Assembly: GCF_024741815.1 (NCBI RefSeq) | Contig: NZ_CP102951.1 | Location: 5,470,001-5,534,000, forward strand | From: Pseudomonas sp. LS1212 | Lineage (GTDB): Bacteria > Pseudomonadota > Gammaproteobacteria > Pseudomonadales > Pseudomonadaceae | DNA length: 64,000 nt | Direction of reading: 5' to 3' | Shown here: positions 7,363 to 16,406 of the stretch, piece after piece | How the letters are laid out: each line of letters opens with the position of its first letter | Numbering within the stretch: the stretch's first letter is position 1 | The notes under the pieces: generated by a model | Seen by the model: the letters and a program-made list of their open reading frames with translations, nothing else | Told to the model about the DNA's origin: nothing | The model's database searches: none | Translations under genes and position numbers: made by a program

Positions 7363-8598
7363 TTAGATCTGCGCCTCGAAGTGAATCGTCACGACGCCTT
7401 CAAACTGGCTGCCAGGATGATCCAGCATCCGGGTTACGGCCGCAGCCTGGGCCTCGAAATGCAAGGCAGCCGGTTCATTGAAGGCCGCATTGACGGTGCG
7501 AAACGCCAGCGCGCCACCTGCTCCGACCGGCAAGCGCTCACGACGCACCGGGCGACCGCTGGCGACCTGGACATGAGCGGGCAATGTCACGGCGACGCTG
7601 TAGGGCACCAGCACATCGTCGGTGCCGCGCTTGCGCATGGCGCACTGGCCCGCCGACTGGTACTGGCAGGTGGTGTACATCTTGAACGGGCCGGAGGCCC
7701 AGACCCTGAAGGGCATCTCCCGCTGCAGGCCGGTCGGACGTTGGCCTTGGTGTACCCAACTGCCCCAGCCCCCCTTTGGCTCCAGAACGGCCAGATTGGA
7801 GCCTGGCGGGAACTCGGTCTTGAGGTGATGGTTGACGGCCAGTTCGAAATTCAGGGTCACCGTGCTGGTGCTCAGGTTGCTGACACCGTTGCCCGGATCG
7901 AAGTCCCCACCCGGGCCGACAGTAAAGGTCTGCTGAGCGGAGTACATGCCATTGGGCAAGTCCAGCGGTGGCGGCAGCATCAATTCGAAGCCGATGCCGA
8001 ACTCATCGATGTCGACCGGGTTGAGAAAACCAGTCTCCTCGTTGAGCGAATGGGAATGGCATCCCGTGGGAGCCGCAGGACTCCTGGTGGCCCATACGTA
8101 ATAAACCTCGGTGGGCCGATGCGCATAGTAGAATGCCTGAAGATATTGGCATCCCCCGCCTACATACGCTGTGTTGAGGGGATGACTGTTGCCGCCGCCG
8201 TTACGAGCGCTTGCTTTCTGGCTGATATGTGTCATGCGGAACTCGACCGGATAACTGCCCCCCGTGGCGTTATTGGTAATCCTGAAGTTGCGCTGAGCAG
8301 GCAGTTGGATGAAGAATCGATCCCGTACGTCGCCGGCTCCGCGTTCGGTCTCTTTTGAATAGGTAACAGGCAACCCCACCGAGAAAGCATTGAGCCCACG
8401 ACAATGGTTCGGCCAGCGAACGCAAAAGGCCGCTTGTGGCGTCGTATTGATGAAGCGGGTATTCATTGGGTCCTTCGGGTCCGGCTCGTAAAACGCCTTG
8501 ATCGTCACCGTTTGCGCCTGAACTGACAGCGCACCCGCCGCCAGCAGAACGACCATGACCAGACGCATCAGCGCACACTGCAATTTAGAACGTGGCAT
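7363..8598 (-). CDS. CS1/Cbl-type pilus minor (tip) subunit
   Basis: The 411-residue secreted protein (signal peptide around MRLVMVVLLAAGALSVQAQ) is the last gene of a four-gene alternate chaperone-usher operon. Its size, cysteines (AFCVRWPNHC, GGGCQYL, TTCQYQSAGQC) and beta-rich sequence fit the tip adhesin/initiator of class-5 pili (CooD/CfaE/CblD group). I place the start at ATG 8598, nine bases after AGGAG and five bases after the usher stop. A longer frame begins with TTG at 8607. The receptor is unknown. Assignment rests mainly on operon position and size, since tip proteins diverge fast. Confidence 0.75.
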   Translation of the reverse strand: MPRSKLQCALMRLVMVVLLAAGALSVQAQTVTIKAFYEPDPKDPMNTRFINTTPQAAFCVRWPNHCRGLNAFSVGLPVTYSKETERGAGDVRDRFFIQLPAQRNFRITNNATGGSYPVEFRMTHISQKASARNGGGNSHPLNTAYVGGGCQYLQAFYYAHRPTEVYYVWATRSPAAPTGCHSHSLNEETGFLNPVDIDEFGIGFELMLPPPLDLPNGMYSAQQTFTVGPGGDFDPGNGVSNLSTSTVTLNFELAVNHHLKTEFPPGSNLAVLEPKGGWGSWVHQGQRPTGLQREMPFRVWASGPFKMYTTCQYQSAGQCAMRKRGTDDVLVPYSVAVTLPAHVQVASGRPVRRERLPVGAGGALAFRTVNAAFNEPAALHFEAQAAAVTRMLDHPGSQFEGVVTIHFEAQI

Positions 8599-8603
8599 GA
8601 CAA

Positions 8604-11108
8604 TCAACTCCTGGCTCCCGGGTGCATGTCATTGATGGCCAGGCTCGACTTCTCGCAGGAGACGTCCCCAGCCAGTAATACATCCTGTTCACGACGATGA
8701 TCGCCTTTGCCCAGATCCAGCAGGCAGAGGGTGGCATCGCGCAGGCGCACCTCCAGTGTCGGCGTGGTTTGGCTCATCTCAACGGCGAAGAAGCCGTCGG
8801 CCTCAGTGACGCTGCGGCTGGCATGATTGATCAACAGGGCTCCGCTCAAAGGCCGGCCGCGCCCATCGACCAGGCGGCCGATAACGGTCAGGGTCTTCAT
8901 CACCCTGATCTGCTGGTAGCTCACGCCACCACGGTTGAGGTGGTAGCCGACTGCCTGCGGCTGGATGCTGGCGGCATGGGCTTCGTCGCCGGCGAAATCG
9001 AACTGGACGCTGCCGGCCTTATAGGCCGTGACCGGCACGACGTTACGGCCGGGATGCATAATCGCCGAATAGCCATTGAGATCGTCTGCCCGCAGAGTGA
9101 TCGCTTCGCCGTCGGTTTCCACGTCAACGATCAGGCCGGCCTGGAAATTTTGGTAATCGCCGGAGGCCGCCAGCGTTCCTGCCCCCAGTGCCACGGTACT
9201 ATCCAGGTTCAGCCCGCCCAGCCAGGCATTGTCCAGGGTCGATTGCTGCGCATGGATATCGCCGCGCAGGATCTCGTTCTGGTAACTGGCGCTGCCGCCC
9301 ACGCCTACGCCATAGCGATCGGCGGTCAGGGATGTGGAAACAGCTTGCAGCGCTCCTTCGGTGAACGTTTGCTGGTAAATCAGCGAGGCATTCTGGTCCC
9401 GGCCACCGTCGCGGGAGGTCCGGCTGCCAAAGCTGCCTGACACGCGCCGACCGTCCCTGCCCAGCAACACATTGAGCGACAGGTCGAAACCGCGATTGCG
9501 ACGCTCACCCGTGCTGAGCGTGCCCGGGCGATCGAACAGTGACAAGCGCCAGGTCGAATCGGAGCCCAGGAACTTGCCGCTACGTAGCCAGCTGATATCC
9601 AGACCGGCACCCTTGAGCGCGCCATTGCTATGGGAGAGGCGCACGGTGGCGCTGTCCTCGCGGGACAAGCGCTGCTGCAACGAAATCGAGCTTTGCTGGA
9701 CCTGCTCCACTTGGCTGGCCCGCCGTCTGCGATCACTTTCATAGCGGGTGACATCCAGCCAGCTACGGCTGTGGTTGAGCACCAGGCTACCCTCGCGGTG
9801 CCGGTAGATGCCCTGCAGATCGAAACCATTGCCGACGCCCGCCGTATGGAACAGGTTGCCGTAGAATTGCAGGTCATCGCGCACGGCCCAATCGAGCGCC
9901 GTGCCGTATTGCATGGCCTCGTCCACCCGTTGTGCCGACAGTCCGACGACCGCGCGCGGGTGAGCCAGATAATTGGCAACGACCCCGGCACTCAGTTGGC
10001 TGCTCTGCTCATCACTCCAATTGCTCAACAGGTTGCTTTGTTGACCGATGAAGGCACTGTAACGCAACGGCTGGTCGGGGTTGCTCCAATTACTGGGCTT
10101 GTAAATGAATTCCTCATTGCGCTGGGTCACTTCACCGTCTTCGACCAGGCGCACTTCGATTTCATAGATACCGCCGGGCAATCTGCGCGTATCCAGGGTC
10201 TGCAGCCCCGGTTGGACCGGCTGACTGTTGATCAGCACGCCGTTGCGATAAATTTCTACCACCCCGGGACGAGTGGGCGTGACATGGATCGGCGTGGCGC
10301 TTGGCATCCCGTTGTCGATGGCCAGCAGATCGCTGGTGCCATACATGACCCCGACCGTACCCTCCGGACGGCTGCCCAGCAGGCGCGGCTGGCGCACGAT
10401 GCCATTGTCGTCGGGGGTGAAGAAGCCCAACCGCCAGAAATGATCTTCAACCAAGCGTTCCGCGTACAACTGCTGGGCATAGTAGCGAAGCTTGTCTGCG
10501 TCCTGACTGTCGGCACTGCGGTGAAACTGGCCCCCAGCCACGCCGGTCCACAGGCCCAGGCTACCCTGCGCCTCGAAGGCGTAGCGGCCCGAGGTCGGCT
10601 GGCCTTGTCCGCCGGTAAGGTTCAACTGGTTACCGATCAACAGGCCATGGCTACCCTGATCCGGAAGGCGGTGGTAGCGCGAAGCCTGTGCATCATGCTC
10701 GGCCTTGCGCGTCAAAATCGAAACCTGGGACGTCACCAGGCTGTAGTCCAGCGCCAACAGGTCATGCGGGCAGGCCTTGCTGCACGCGCCCAACGGCCAG
10801 CCATCGGCGAGGGTATCGCGCCAGCGCTGCTGCTCGATCGGGCCATAGGCGCTCTCGCTCAGCTCGGTGAACTCTATGAGTTGCAGGCTTTCATCACGCC
10901 CCAGAATGACCAATGCTTCGCCCAGAGGGCGACCGTCGAGGTTCACCCGCACCGCCAGCGGCACATCGAAAAAATGCGCGTGAAAGTCGGCCGGCAGCCC
11001 TTTGGCCTGGCCCAGCACACCCAAGGGGCTGGCACTGGTGTGCATGCCCATTCCCAGGGTGCCCAGGCACAGCAGCCCAAGGGCTGCCCATCGAAATCGG
11101 GAGCTCAT
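8604..11108 (-). CDS. Outer-membrane usher of an alternate (CS1/TcfC-type) chaperone-usher pilus
   Basis: The 834-residue protein has a signal peptide (MSSRFRWAALGLLCLGTLGM) and the layout of TcfC/CooC/CblC ushers. A periplasmic N-domain is followed by a middle segment GVVEIYRNGVLINSQPVQPG with LDTRRLPGGIYEIEVRLVEDG, a long beta-barrel with repeated short strands, and a C-terminal carboxypeptidase-like region (VIGRLVDGRGRPLSGALLIN). It forms the pore through which pilin subunits are assembled. It lies 80 bp downstream of the major pilin gene, separated by a hairpin, and its stop is six bases before the tip-subunit ATG. Confidence 0.9.
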   Translation of the reverse strand: MSSRFRWAALGLLCLGTLGMGMHTSASPLGVLGQAKGLPADFHAHFFDVPLAVRVNLDGRPLGEALVILGRDESLQLIEFTELSESAYGPIEQQRWRDTLADGWPLGACSKACPHDLLALDYSLVTSQVSILTRKAEHDAQASRYHRLPDQGSHGLLIGNQLNLTGGQGQPTSGRYAFEAQGSLGLWTGVAGGQFHRSADSQDADKLRYYAQQLYAERLVEDHFWRLGFFTPDDNGIVRQPRLLGSRPEGTVGVMYGTSDLLAIDNGMPSATPIHVTPTRPGVVEIYRNGVLINSQPVQPGLQTLDTRRLPGGIYEIEVRLVEDGEVTQRNEEFIYKPSNWSNPDQPLRYSAFIGQQSNLLSNWSDEQSSQLSAGVVANYLAHPRAVVGLSAQRVDEAMQYGTALDWAVRDDLQFYGNLFHTAGVGNGFDLQGIYRHREGSLVLNHSRSWLDVTRYESDRRRRASQVEQVQQSSISLQQRLSREDSATVRLSHSNGALKGAGLDISWLRSGKFLGSDSTWRLSLFDRPGTLSTGERRNRGFDLSLNVLLGRDGRRVSGSFGSRTSRDGGRDQNASLIYQQTFTEGALQAVSTSLTADRYGVGVGGSASYQNEILRGDIHAQQSTLDNAWLGGLNLDSTVALGAGTLAASGDYQNFQAGLIVDVETDGEAITLRADDLNGYSAIMHPGRNVVPVTAYKAGSVQFDFAGDEAHAASIQPQAVGYHLNRGGVSYQQIRVMKTLTVIGRLVDGRGRPLSGALLINHASRSVTEADGFFAVEMSQTTPTLEVRLRDATLCLLDLGKGDHRREQDVLLAGDVSCEKSSLAINDMHPGARS

Positions 11109-11126
11109 ACGGAAACTCGAGTAAAG

Positions 11127-11170
11127 CCCTGAACAGCCGCTCGCGATGCGAGCGACTGTGGGTTTCAGGG
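11127..11170 (-). promoter_or_regulatory. Hairpin between major pilin and usher genes
   Basis: Inner arms CGCTCGC (11138-11144) and GCGAGCG (11148-11154), and outer arms CCCTGAA (11127-11133) and TTCAGGG (11164-11170). No T-run follows. Such intercistronic stems in pilus operons usually protect the abundant pilin mRNA or reduce read-through into the usher gene; which applies here is inference. Confidence 0.6.
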
Positions 11171-11188
11171 AGATGAGCGGGAAGGGTG

Positions 11189-11683
11189 TTACGGCGCGGC
11201 GGTTTCGAACATCATGCCGACCATGCCCTGGTAGGAGCCCGGCACGTAACTGCCGCTGGTGGGGGCCAGGGCCGCCAGTTCGAAGTCCACCATTCTCCCG
11301 CCCGTGGCTGCGCCATTTGGAACAACGATGTTACTGGCGGTCGTCAACTCGACACCGTGCACCTTCACTTGCAGATCAATCGAGTTGCCGCCACTGGAAA
11401 TCGCCGCCGGCGAGGTCAGGTAGGCGCTGATCGGTCCGATGGTGCTTTTGACATTGAACTGCTTGCGCAGCGTGCTCAACTCTTCTCTAACAGGGTCCCA
11501 GGACAGCTCCTGAGGGACACTGGTCCAGTTGTCACCGACCGGCGTAACCACATAGAAGCTGTCGGTAGGCACGGTGGCGACGACCGTCACTTGGTGCTGG
11601 ACGGGGTCAGCGGCCTGGGCGCCAACTGCAAAAGCCAGTGCCAGGGGAGCTGCCAAAATTATCTTTTTCACATTAAGCCTCAT
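11189..11683 (-). CDS. CS1-type major pilin subunit
   Basis: The 164-residue secreted protein has a signal peptide (MRLNVKKIILAAPLALAFAVGAQA) cleaved before ADPVQHQVTV. The mature form (about 140 residues) has the pattern of CS1/CFA-I/Cbl major pilins: N-terminal donor strand QHQVTVVATVPTDSFYV, no disulfide cysteines, and a C-terminal GSYQGMVGMMFE strand. It polymerises into the shaft. It is the second gene, after the chaperone and before the usher, the same order as cblB-A-C-D of Burkholderia. The short size supports the pilin call. Confidence 0.87.
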   Translation of the reverse strand: MRLNVKKIILAAPLALAFAVGAQAADPVQHQVTVVATVPTDSFYVVTPVGDNWTSVPQELSWDPVREELSTLRKQFNVKSTIGPISAYLTSPAAISSGGNSIDLQVKVHGVELTTASNIVVPNGAATGGRMVDFELAALAPTSGSYVPGSYQGMVGMMFETAAP

Positions 11684-11708
11684 TGCTTTTCAATCAATGT
11701 TGGAGAGA

Positions 11709-12443
11709 TCAACCGGCTATCTCGACGGTGCGGGTCTTCTCACCTTCGATCAGATCGAAGCGATATGAGCGACCCGCGGCTTTCTCGAACACACGCTCAG
11801 TGCCGGGACGAACGTGATACTTGCTGGGCACTTCGCACCGCTTGCCGTCGGCGGAACAGTCGTTGAAGTGATCCAGGATCAATGTGGTATTGCCTACGTT
11901 GGCGACCAGAAACCGATGCGGTTCTTCCTTGAGTTCGGCGCGGAACAGGGGCTGAGTCGGTCGCACGAACAGAATCGCGCCATAACCGGCCATCACATTG
12001 ATCCCGGTCGACAAGGCTTGGCGGTAGTCGCTGGATTGACTCGCCGACAGCCCGAAACCATCGCCTTGGTCGGGCAATACTGGCTCGAAACGCACGCGAA
12101 AATAGCGCTCGAACTCACGCTCACCCATGTAGAGCAGGCGCAAGGTCTGCATGCCGCTGGCGGGCACGATCAGGCGCGCTGGGCTGACCACCAGGCTGCG
12201 CGTGCTGGCGCCTGGCGCGGCATCGCCATCAACAGGCACTTCTCGGCTGTTACCGTCCTGGTCGTAGATGAGTTCGGCGACACTGACCTTGACGAAGGCG
12301 GTGGCGTCGCCGGCATTGCGCACGCGTTTGAGCAGCGTGCTTTTCTGGCCTTCCATGTAGTCGTACATGGCGCCGATATTGATATCGGGGGCCGCTTGCA
12401 GCATCAGCGGCGCCCATAGCAGAACGAATAGTAGCGGTCTCAT
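11709..12443 (-). CDS. Periplasmic pilus chaperone (CS1/CblB type)
   Basis: The 244-residue protein has a signal peptide (MRPLLFVLLWAPLMLQAAPD) and two Ig-like domains. Features fit alternate chaperones: VRNAGDATAFVKVSVAEL in the first domain, RLIVPASGMQTLRLLYMG at the subunit-binding edge, and FLVANVGNTTLILDHFNDC in the second domain with a second Cys in GKRCEVPSK. It would cap pilin subunits by donor-strand complementation. I choose the ATG at 12443 because it starts the signal peptide directly; an upstream GTG (12464) adds seven residues. It is the first gene of the operon. Confidence 0.85.
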   Translation of the reverse strand: MRPLLFVLLWAPLMLQAAPDINIGAMYDYMEGQKSTLLKRVRNAGDATAFVKVSVAELIYDQDGNSREVPVDGDAAPGASTRSLVVSPARLIVPASGMQTLRLLYMGEREFERYFRVRFEPVLPDQGDGFGLSASQSSDYRQALSTGINVMAGYGAILFVRPTQPLFRAELKEEPHRFLVANVGNTTLILDHFNDCSADGKRCEVPSKYHVRPGTERVFEKAAGRSYRFDLIEGEKTRTVEIAG

Positions 12444-12580
12444 ATTTCCCGGCTCGCAGAGCACTGCCCCAATCAGCGTGTGGGAGTAGTTTGCGAAAAC
12501 CGCAGGCTTGATCAGACCGGACGCATCTCAAGGAGACAGGAGAAATTTCCCAAGCTGTTATTGGATTGCAGAGACAAAAA

Positions 12581-12607
12581 AACCGCCTGATTCGTCATCA
12601 GGCGGTT
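12581..12607 (-). terminator. Rho-independent terminator of serine acetyltransferase gene
   Basis: AACCGCCTGAT (12581-12591) and ATCAGGCGGTT (12597-12607) with a 5-nt loop. On the minus strand a run of seven T follows. It lies 34 bp after the stop and separates this gene from the pilus operon promoter region (12444-12580), where I see no clear promoter. Confidence 0.85.
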
Positions 12608-12640
12608 TCATGAAAAACAACTCCCGGGAAAGAAGACCGT

Positions 12641-13591
12641 TTATTTCTGCGTCCCGTCATCATGCTGCAGATTGGCCTGGGTCAGGTTGCTCCCTGCCGC
12701 CACGCTACGCGTCAGCCAGACATTCCCGCCGATGGTCGAACCCTTGCCGATAGTGATTCGCCCAAGAATAGTCGCCCCGGCATAGATCACCACATCGTCC
12801 TCGACGATCGGGTGACGTGGCTGCCCTTTCTGCAGCTGGCCATCTTCATCGGCCGGGAAGCGCTTGGCACCCAGGGTCACGGCCTGGTAGATGCGTACCC
12901 GCTCGCCGATGATCGCCGTCTCGCCGATGACCACACCGGTGCCGTGATCGATGAAAAAGCTCGGGCCGATCTGGGCGCCGGGGTGGATGTCGATACCGGT
13001 CGCCGAATGGGCGATCTCCGAGCTGATCCGCGCCAGCAATGGCAAACCGGCTCGATACAGGTGATGGGCCAGGCGATGGTGGATTACCGCCAGAATCCCC
13101 GGGTAGCACAGCAACACTTCATCGACGCTGCGGGCGGCCGGGTCGCCGTGATATGCGGCCAGCACATCGGTGTCGAGCAAGGTGCGCAAGCCCGGCAAGG
13201 CCGCGGCGAAGTCCTGGATCAGGCGGACCGCGTGGCTATCGAGCTCGGCATCATCGGCCTTGCCCCTGCGCGCCACATAACGCAGTTCCAGTCGAGCCTG
13301 GGCCAACAGCGCGTTGAGGGCGACATCGAGGGTATGCCCGACATAGAAGTCCTCACTTTCCTCACGCAGGTCCACCGGCCCCAGTCGCATGGGAAACAAC
13401 GCGCCGCACAACTGCTCAAGGATCGTACGCATGGCTTCGCGCGACGGCAGTTCACGACCGCCCTGTTCGCCACTGCTGCGTCCGTTCTTGCTCCGCCACT
13501 CATCACGGGCTGCACGCAATTGACCGACAATCGTCTGTAACTGCCAATGTCCTGAACGGCTCTGGGCCTGTACTTGCGCACTCTCGCTCAC
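12641..13591 (-). CDS. epsC: Serine O-acetyltransferase (EpsC/CysE type)
   Basis: The 316-residue enzyme makes O-acetylserine from serine and acetyl-CoA, the carbon skeleton for cysteine. The N-terminal half is helical. From about residue 190 it shows a left-handed beta-helix hexapeptide domain: SSEIAHSATGIDIHPGAQIG, FFIDHGTGVVIGETAIIGE, VTLGAKRF and IVEDDVVIYAGATILG. The catalytic His lies in FIDHGTG. I place the start at GTG 13591 (MSESAQV), eight bases after AGGAG, rather than at GTG 13609. Its position among sulfur-assimilation genes fits use when sulfur comes from organic sources. It is longer than classical CysE (about 270) and matches the extended Pseudomonas EpsC form. Confidence 0.9.
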   Translation of the reverse strand: MSESAQVQAQSRSGHWQLQTIVGQLRAARDEWRSKNGRSSGEQGGRELPSREAMRTILEQLCGALFPMRLGPVDLREESEDFYVGHTLDVALNALLAQARLELRYVARRGKADDAELDSHAVRLIQDFAAALPGLRTLLDTDVLAAYHGDPAARSVDEVLLCYPGILAVIHHRLAHHLYRAGLPLLARISSEIAHSATGIDIHPGAQIGPSFFIDHGTGVVIGETAIIGERVRIYQAVTLGAKRFPADEDGQLQKGQPRHPIVEDDVVIYAGATILGRITIGKGSTIGGNVWLTRSVAAGSNLTQANLQHDDGTQK

Positions 13592-13798
13592 GGTTGCCAC
13601 TCCTGCCACGCTTGATGGTCGGCGGCACCGAAAAACTGGCCGCCCTCTGGGCGTCCACTGTACGGCAAATCGTCATGTTCAAAAAATAACGGATTCTGTT
13701 CCCAGCGCCTCTCCAAGACATAAGCGCCATTTTCCACGACAGTTGCCCAGTGCCCGATGGCTGCCTATAGTCGAGACTTTTCCTACAGCTGAAATCCC

Positions 13799-14797
13799 AT
13801 GATCAATCAACAGCTCGCTCGCTTCAATCGCCTGGATTTACTCGGTGCCCCGACCGCACTGGAAAAGCTCGAGCGTCTGTCCGAGTGGGCTGGGCGCGAC
13901 ATCTACGTCAAGCGCGATGACACCACCCCGCTGGCCCTGGGTGGCAACAAATTGCGCAAGCTCGAATACCTGGCAGCCGATGCACTGGCTCAGGGTGCCG
14001 ACACGCTAATCACGGCGGGGGCGATCCAGTCCAACCATGTTCGGCAGACCGCCGCCCTGGCCGCCAAGCTCGGCCTGGGTTGTGTCGCCCTGCTGGAAAA
14101 CCCCATCGGCACTACCCAGAGCAACTACCTGCACAACGGCAATCGACTGCTGCTCGACCTGTTCGACGCAAAAGTCGAACTGGTCGAAAACCTCGATAAC
14201 GCCGACCAACAACTGGATGCGCTCGCCGAACGCCTGCGCAACAGCGGCAAGAAGCCGTACCTGGTGCCCATCGGCGGCTCCAATGCCCTGGGTGCGCTGG
14301 GCTATGTGCGCGCCGGTATCGAGTTGGCCGCGCAAATCGAACACACCGGCCTGACGTTCGCCGCCGTGGTGTTGGCTTCGGGCAGTGCCGGTACCCATAG
14401 CGGCCTGGCCCTGGCCCTCAGCGAGGCGCTGCCGCAGTTGCCCGTGATCGGGGTCACCGTTTCGCGCAGCGATGCAAACCAGCGCCCGAAAGTACAGGGC
14501 CTGGCCGAACGCGCCGCCGAACTGCTGGGGATGCCTGTGCCCGACAGCTTCAAGGTCGAGTTGTGGGATGAGTTCTTTGGCCCGCGTTACGGCGAGCCCA
14601 ATGCCGGGACCCTCGCGGCGATCAAATTGCTGGCAAGCCATGAAGGCCTGCTGCTCGATCCCGTCTATACCGGCAAGGCCATGGCCGGCTTGCTCGATGG
14701 CATTGGTCGACAGCGCTTCAACGACGGCCCGCTGATTTTCCTGCACACCGGTGGGGCACCGGCATTATTCGCCTACCCTGACATGTGGACGGCTTGA
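13799..14797 (+). CDS. dcyD: D-cysteine desulfhydrase (PLP enzyme)
   Basis: The 332-residue enzyme belongs to the ACC-deaminase/D-cysteine desulfhydrase family and breaks D-cysteine into pyruvate, ammonia and sulfide. The PLP lysine is Lys51 in LALGGNKLRKLEYL. The following ITAGAIQSNHVRQTAALAAK segment is the substrate/PLP-phosphate region, and VLASGSAGTHSGLA is the second phosphate-binding loop. Its ATG at 13799 starts MINQQLARF. It stands upstream of tcyJLN, the same partnership as yedO-fliY-yecSC in E. coli, so cystine import and sulfide release are linked. Confidence 0.93.
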   Translation: MINQQLARFNRLDLLGAPTALEKLERLSEWAGRDIYVKRDDTTPLALGGNKLRKLEYLAADALAQGADTLITAGAIQSNHVRQTAALAAKLGLGCVALLENPIGTTQSNYLHNGNRLLLDLFDAKVELVENLDNADQQLDALAERLRNSGKKPYLVPIGGSNALGALGYVRAGIELAAQIEHTGLTFAAVVLASGSAGTHSGLALALSEALPQLPVIGVTVSRSDANQRPKVQGLAERAAELLGMPVPDSFKVELWDEFFGPRYGEPNAGTLAAIKLLASHEGLLLDPVYTGKAMAGLLDGIGRQRFNDGPLIFLHTGGAPALFAYPDMWTA

Positions 14798-14942
14798 TAC
14801 ACGCGAACGCCTTAATTCACAAATAGAATATTAAAATGATTTTTTATTATTTTAAATAATATAACAAATCGCTCTATAGTTTTTCCCGCATCACCTGAAA
14901 CACGATGATTGCCTGACCTTCACAACAACATTGGGGCTTTTC
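14798..14942 (+). promoter_or_regulatory. AT-rich control region before tcyJLN
   Basis: This 145-bp stretch is far richer in A/T than its surroundings between 14818 and 14882. Such a segment upstream of cystine-uptake genes is typical of CysB-type regulation. I do not see a palindrome or an unambiguous -35/-10 pair. Confidence 0.4.
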
Positions 14943-15737
14943 ATGAGAATTTCTGCATTCGGTAAACACCTGCTTTCCGCCAGCCTGGGCCTGGTGCTCG
15001 GTGCCAGCCTGCTCGGTCAGGCGGTCGCTGGTGAGCAACTGCAAAAAATCAAGGATGCCGGCGTTATCAACGTTGGCCTGGAAGGCACCTACCCGCCGTT
15101 CAGTTTCGTGGATGCAGACGGCAAGCTGGCCGGTTTTGAAGTGGAGTTCTCCGAAGCGCTGGCCAAGGAACTGGGGGTCAAGGCCAAGCTACAGCCGACC
15201 AAATGGGACGGCATCCTCGCCGCGCTGGAATCCAAGCGCCTTGATGCGGTGATCAATCAGGTGACCATCTCCGAGGAACGCAAGAAGAAGTACGACTTCT
15301 CGACGCCCTACACCATCTCCGGTATTCAGGCGCTGACCCTGAAAAAGAACGAAGGGACCATCAAGACCGCCGCTGACCTGGCCGGCAAGAAAGTCGGTGT
15401 GGGCCTTGGCACCAACTACGAGCAGTGGCTCAAGGATAACGTGCCACAAGCCATCATCAAGACCTACGACGATGATCCGACCAAGTATCAGGACCTGCGT
15501 GTAGGCCGTATCGACGCCATCCTGGTCGACCGTCTGGCCGCTCTCGAACTGGTCGCCAAGGCCAAGGACACCGCGGTCTCCGGCGAACCCTTCTCTCGCC
15601 AGGAAGCCGGCATCGCCCTGCGCAAAGGCGAGCCGGAGCTGTTGGCCGCGATCAACACGGCCATCGAGAAGCTGCGCGCCGACGGCACCTTGAAAAAGCT
15701 ATCGGAAAAGTATTTCAACGCTGACGTCACCCAATGA
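14943..15737 (+). CDS. tcyJ: Cystine/cysteine ABC transporter substrate-binding protein
   Basis: The 264-residue periplasmic protein (signal peptide to VAG/EQLQ) belongs to solute-binding family 3 and is FliY/TcyJ-like. The family opening INVGLEGTYPPFSFVDADGK, the binding-site stretch QVTISEERKKKYDFSTPYT and the hinge GVGLGTNYEQWL are all visible. It captures cystine or cysteine for TcyLN. ATG 14943 begins directly before the signal peptide; a TTG at 14931 is less likely. Its stop overlaps the permease start by four bases (ATGA), so the genes are translationally coupled. Confidence 0.92.
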   Translation: MRISAFGKHLLSASLGLVLGASLLGQAVAGEQLQKIKDAGVINVGLEGTYPPFSFVDADGKLAGFEVEFSEALAKELGVKAKLQPTKWDGILAALESKRLDAVINQVTISEERKKKYDFSTPYTISGIQALTLKKNEGTIKTAADLAGKKVGVGLGTNYEQWLKDNVPQAIIKTYDDDPTKYQDLRVGRIDAILVDRLAALELVAKAKDTAVSGEPFSRQEAGIALRKGEPELLAAINTAIEKLRADGTLKKLSEKYFNADVTQ

Positions 15738-16402
15738 TCGAAGAAAGTCTGCAGCTTGCGCTGGACTCTGCGCCCTTTCTGCTCAAGGGCGCGTACTACA
15801 CGGTCATCCTCAGCCTCGGGGGCATGTTCTTCGGCTTGCTGATGGGGTTCGGGCTGGCGCTGATGCGCCTGTCGCGCTTCATGCTGCTGCGCTGGATCGC
15901 ACGGGTCTACGTGTCGTTTTTTCGCGGCACGCCGCTGCTGGTCCAGTTGTTCGTGATTTATTACGGGTTGCCGCAGCTGGGGCTGGAGCTCGACCCGCTG
16001 CCGGCGGCCCTGATCGGCTTCTCGCTGAACATGGCGGCCTATGCCTGCGAAATCCTGCGCGCGGCCATCAGCTCGATCGATCGCGGCCAATGGGAAGCCG
16101 CCGCCAGTATCGGCATGACCCGTGGCCAGACCCTGCGCCGGGCGATCCTGCCCCAGGCGGCGCGCACCGCATTGCCGCCGCTGGGCAACAGTTTCATTTC
16201 GCTGGTCAAGGACACGGCGCTGGCAGCGACCATCCAGGTGCCGGAGTTGTTCCGCCAGGCCCAGTTGATCACCGCCCGCACCTTCGAAATTTTCACCATG
16301 TATCTTGCCGCCGCCTTGATCTACTGGGTTCTGGCCAGTGTGCTCGCACACTTGCAGAACCGTCTGGAAGCGCGGGTCAATCGGCACGACCTGGAGTCCT
16401 GA
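15734..16402 (+). CDS. tcyL: Cystine ABC transporter permease
   Basis: The 222-residue inner-membrane protein of the His/Glu/Gln permease type (YecS/TcyL) has about five membrane helices. The EAA cytoplasmic loop contacting the ATPase is visible as QWEAAASIGMTRGQTLRRAI-LPQAART near residues 118-145. The family segment FFRGTPLLVQLFVIYYG lies near residues 60-76. It pairs with tcyJ (four-base overlap) and tcyN (four bases downstream). Confidence 0.92.
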   Translation: MIEESLQLALDSAPFLLKGAYYTVILSLGGMFFGLLMGFGLALMRLSRFMLLRWIARVYVSFFRGTPLLVQLFVIYYGLPQLGLELDPLPAALIGFSLNMAAYACEILRAAISSIDRGQWEAAASIGMTRGQTLRRAILPQAARTALPPLGNSFISLVKDTALAATIQVPELFRQAQLITARTFEIFTMYLAAALIYWVLASVLAHLQNRLEARVNRHDLES

Positions 16403-16406
16403 CAGC

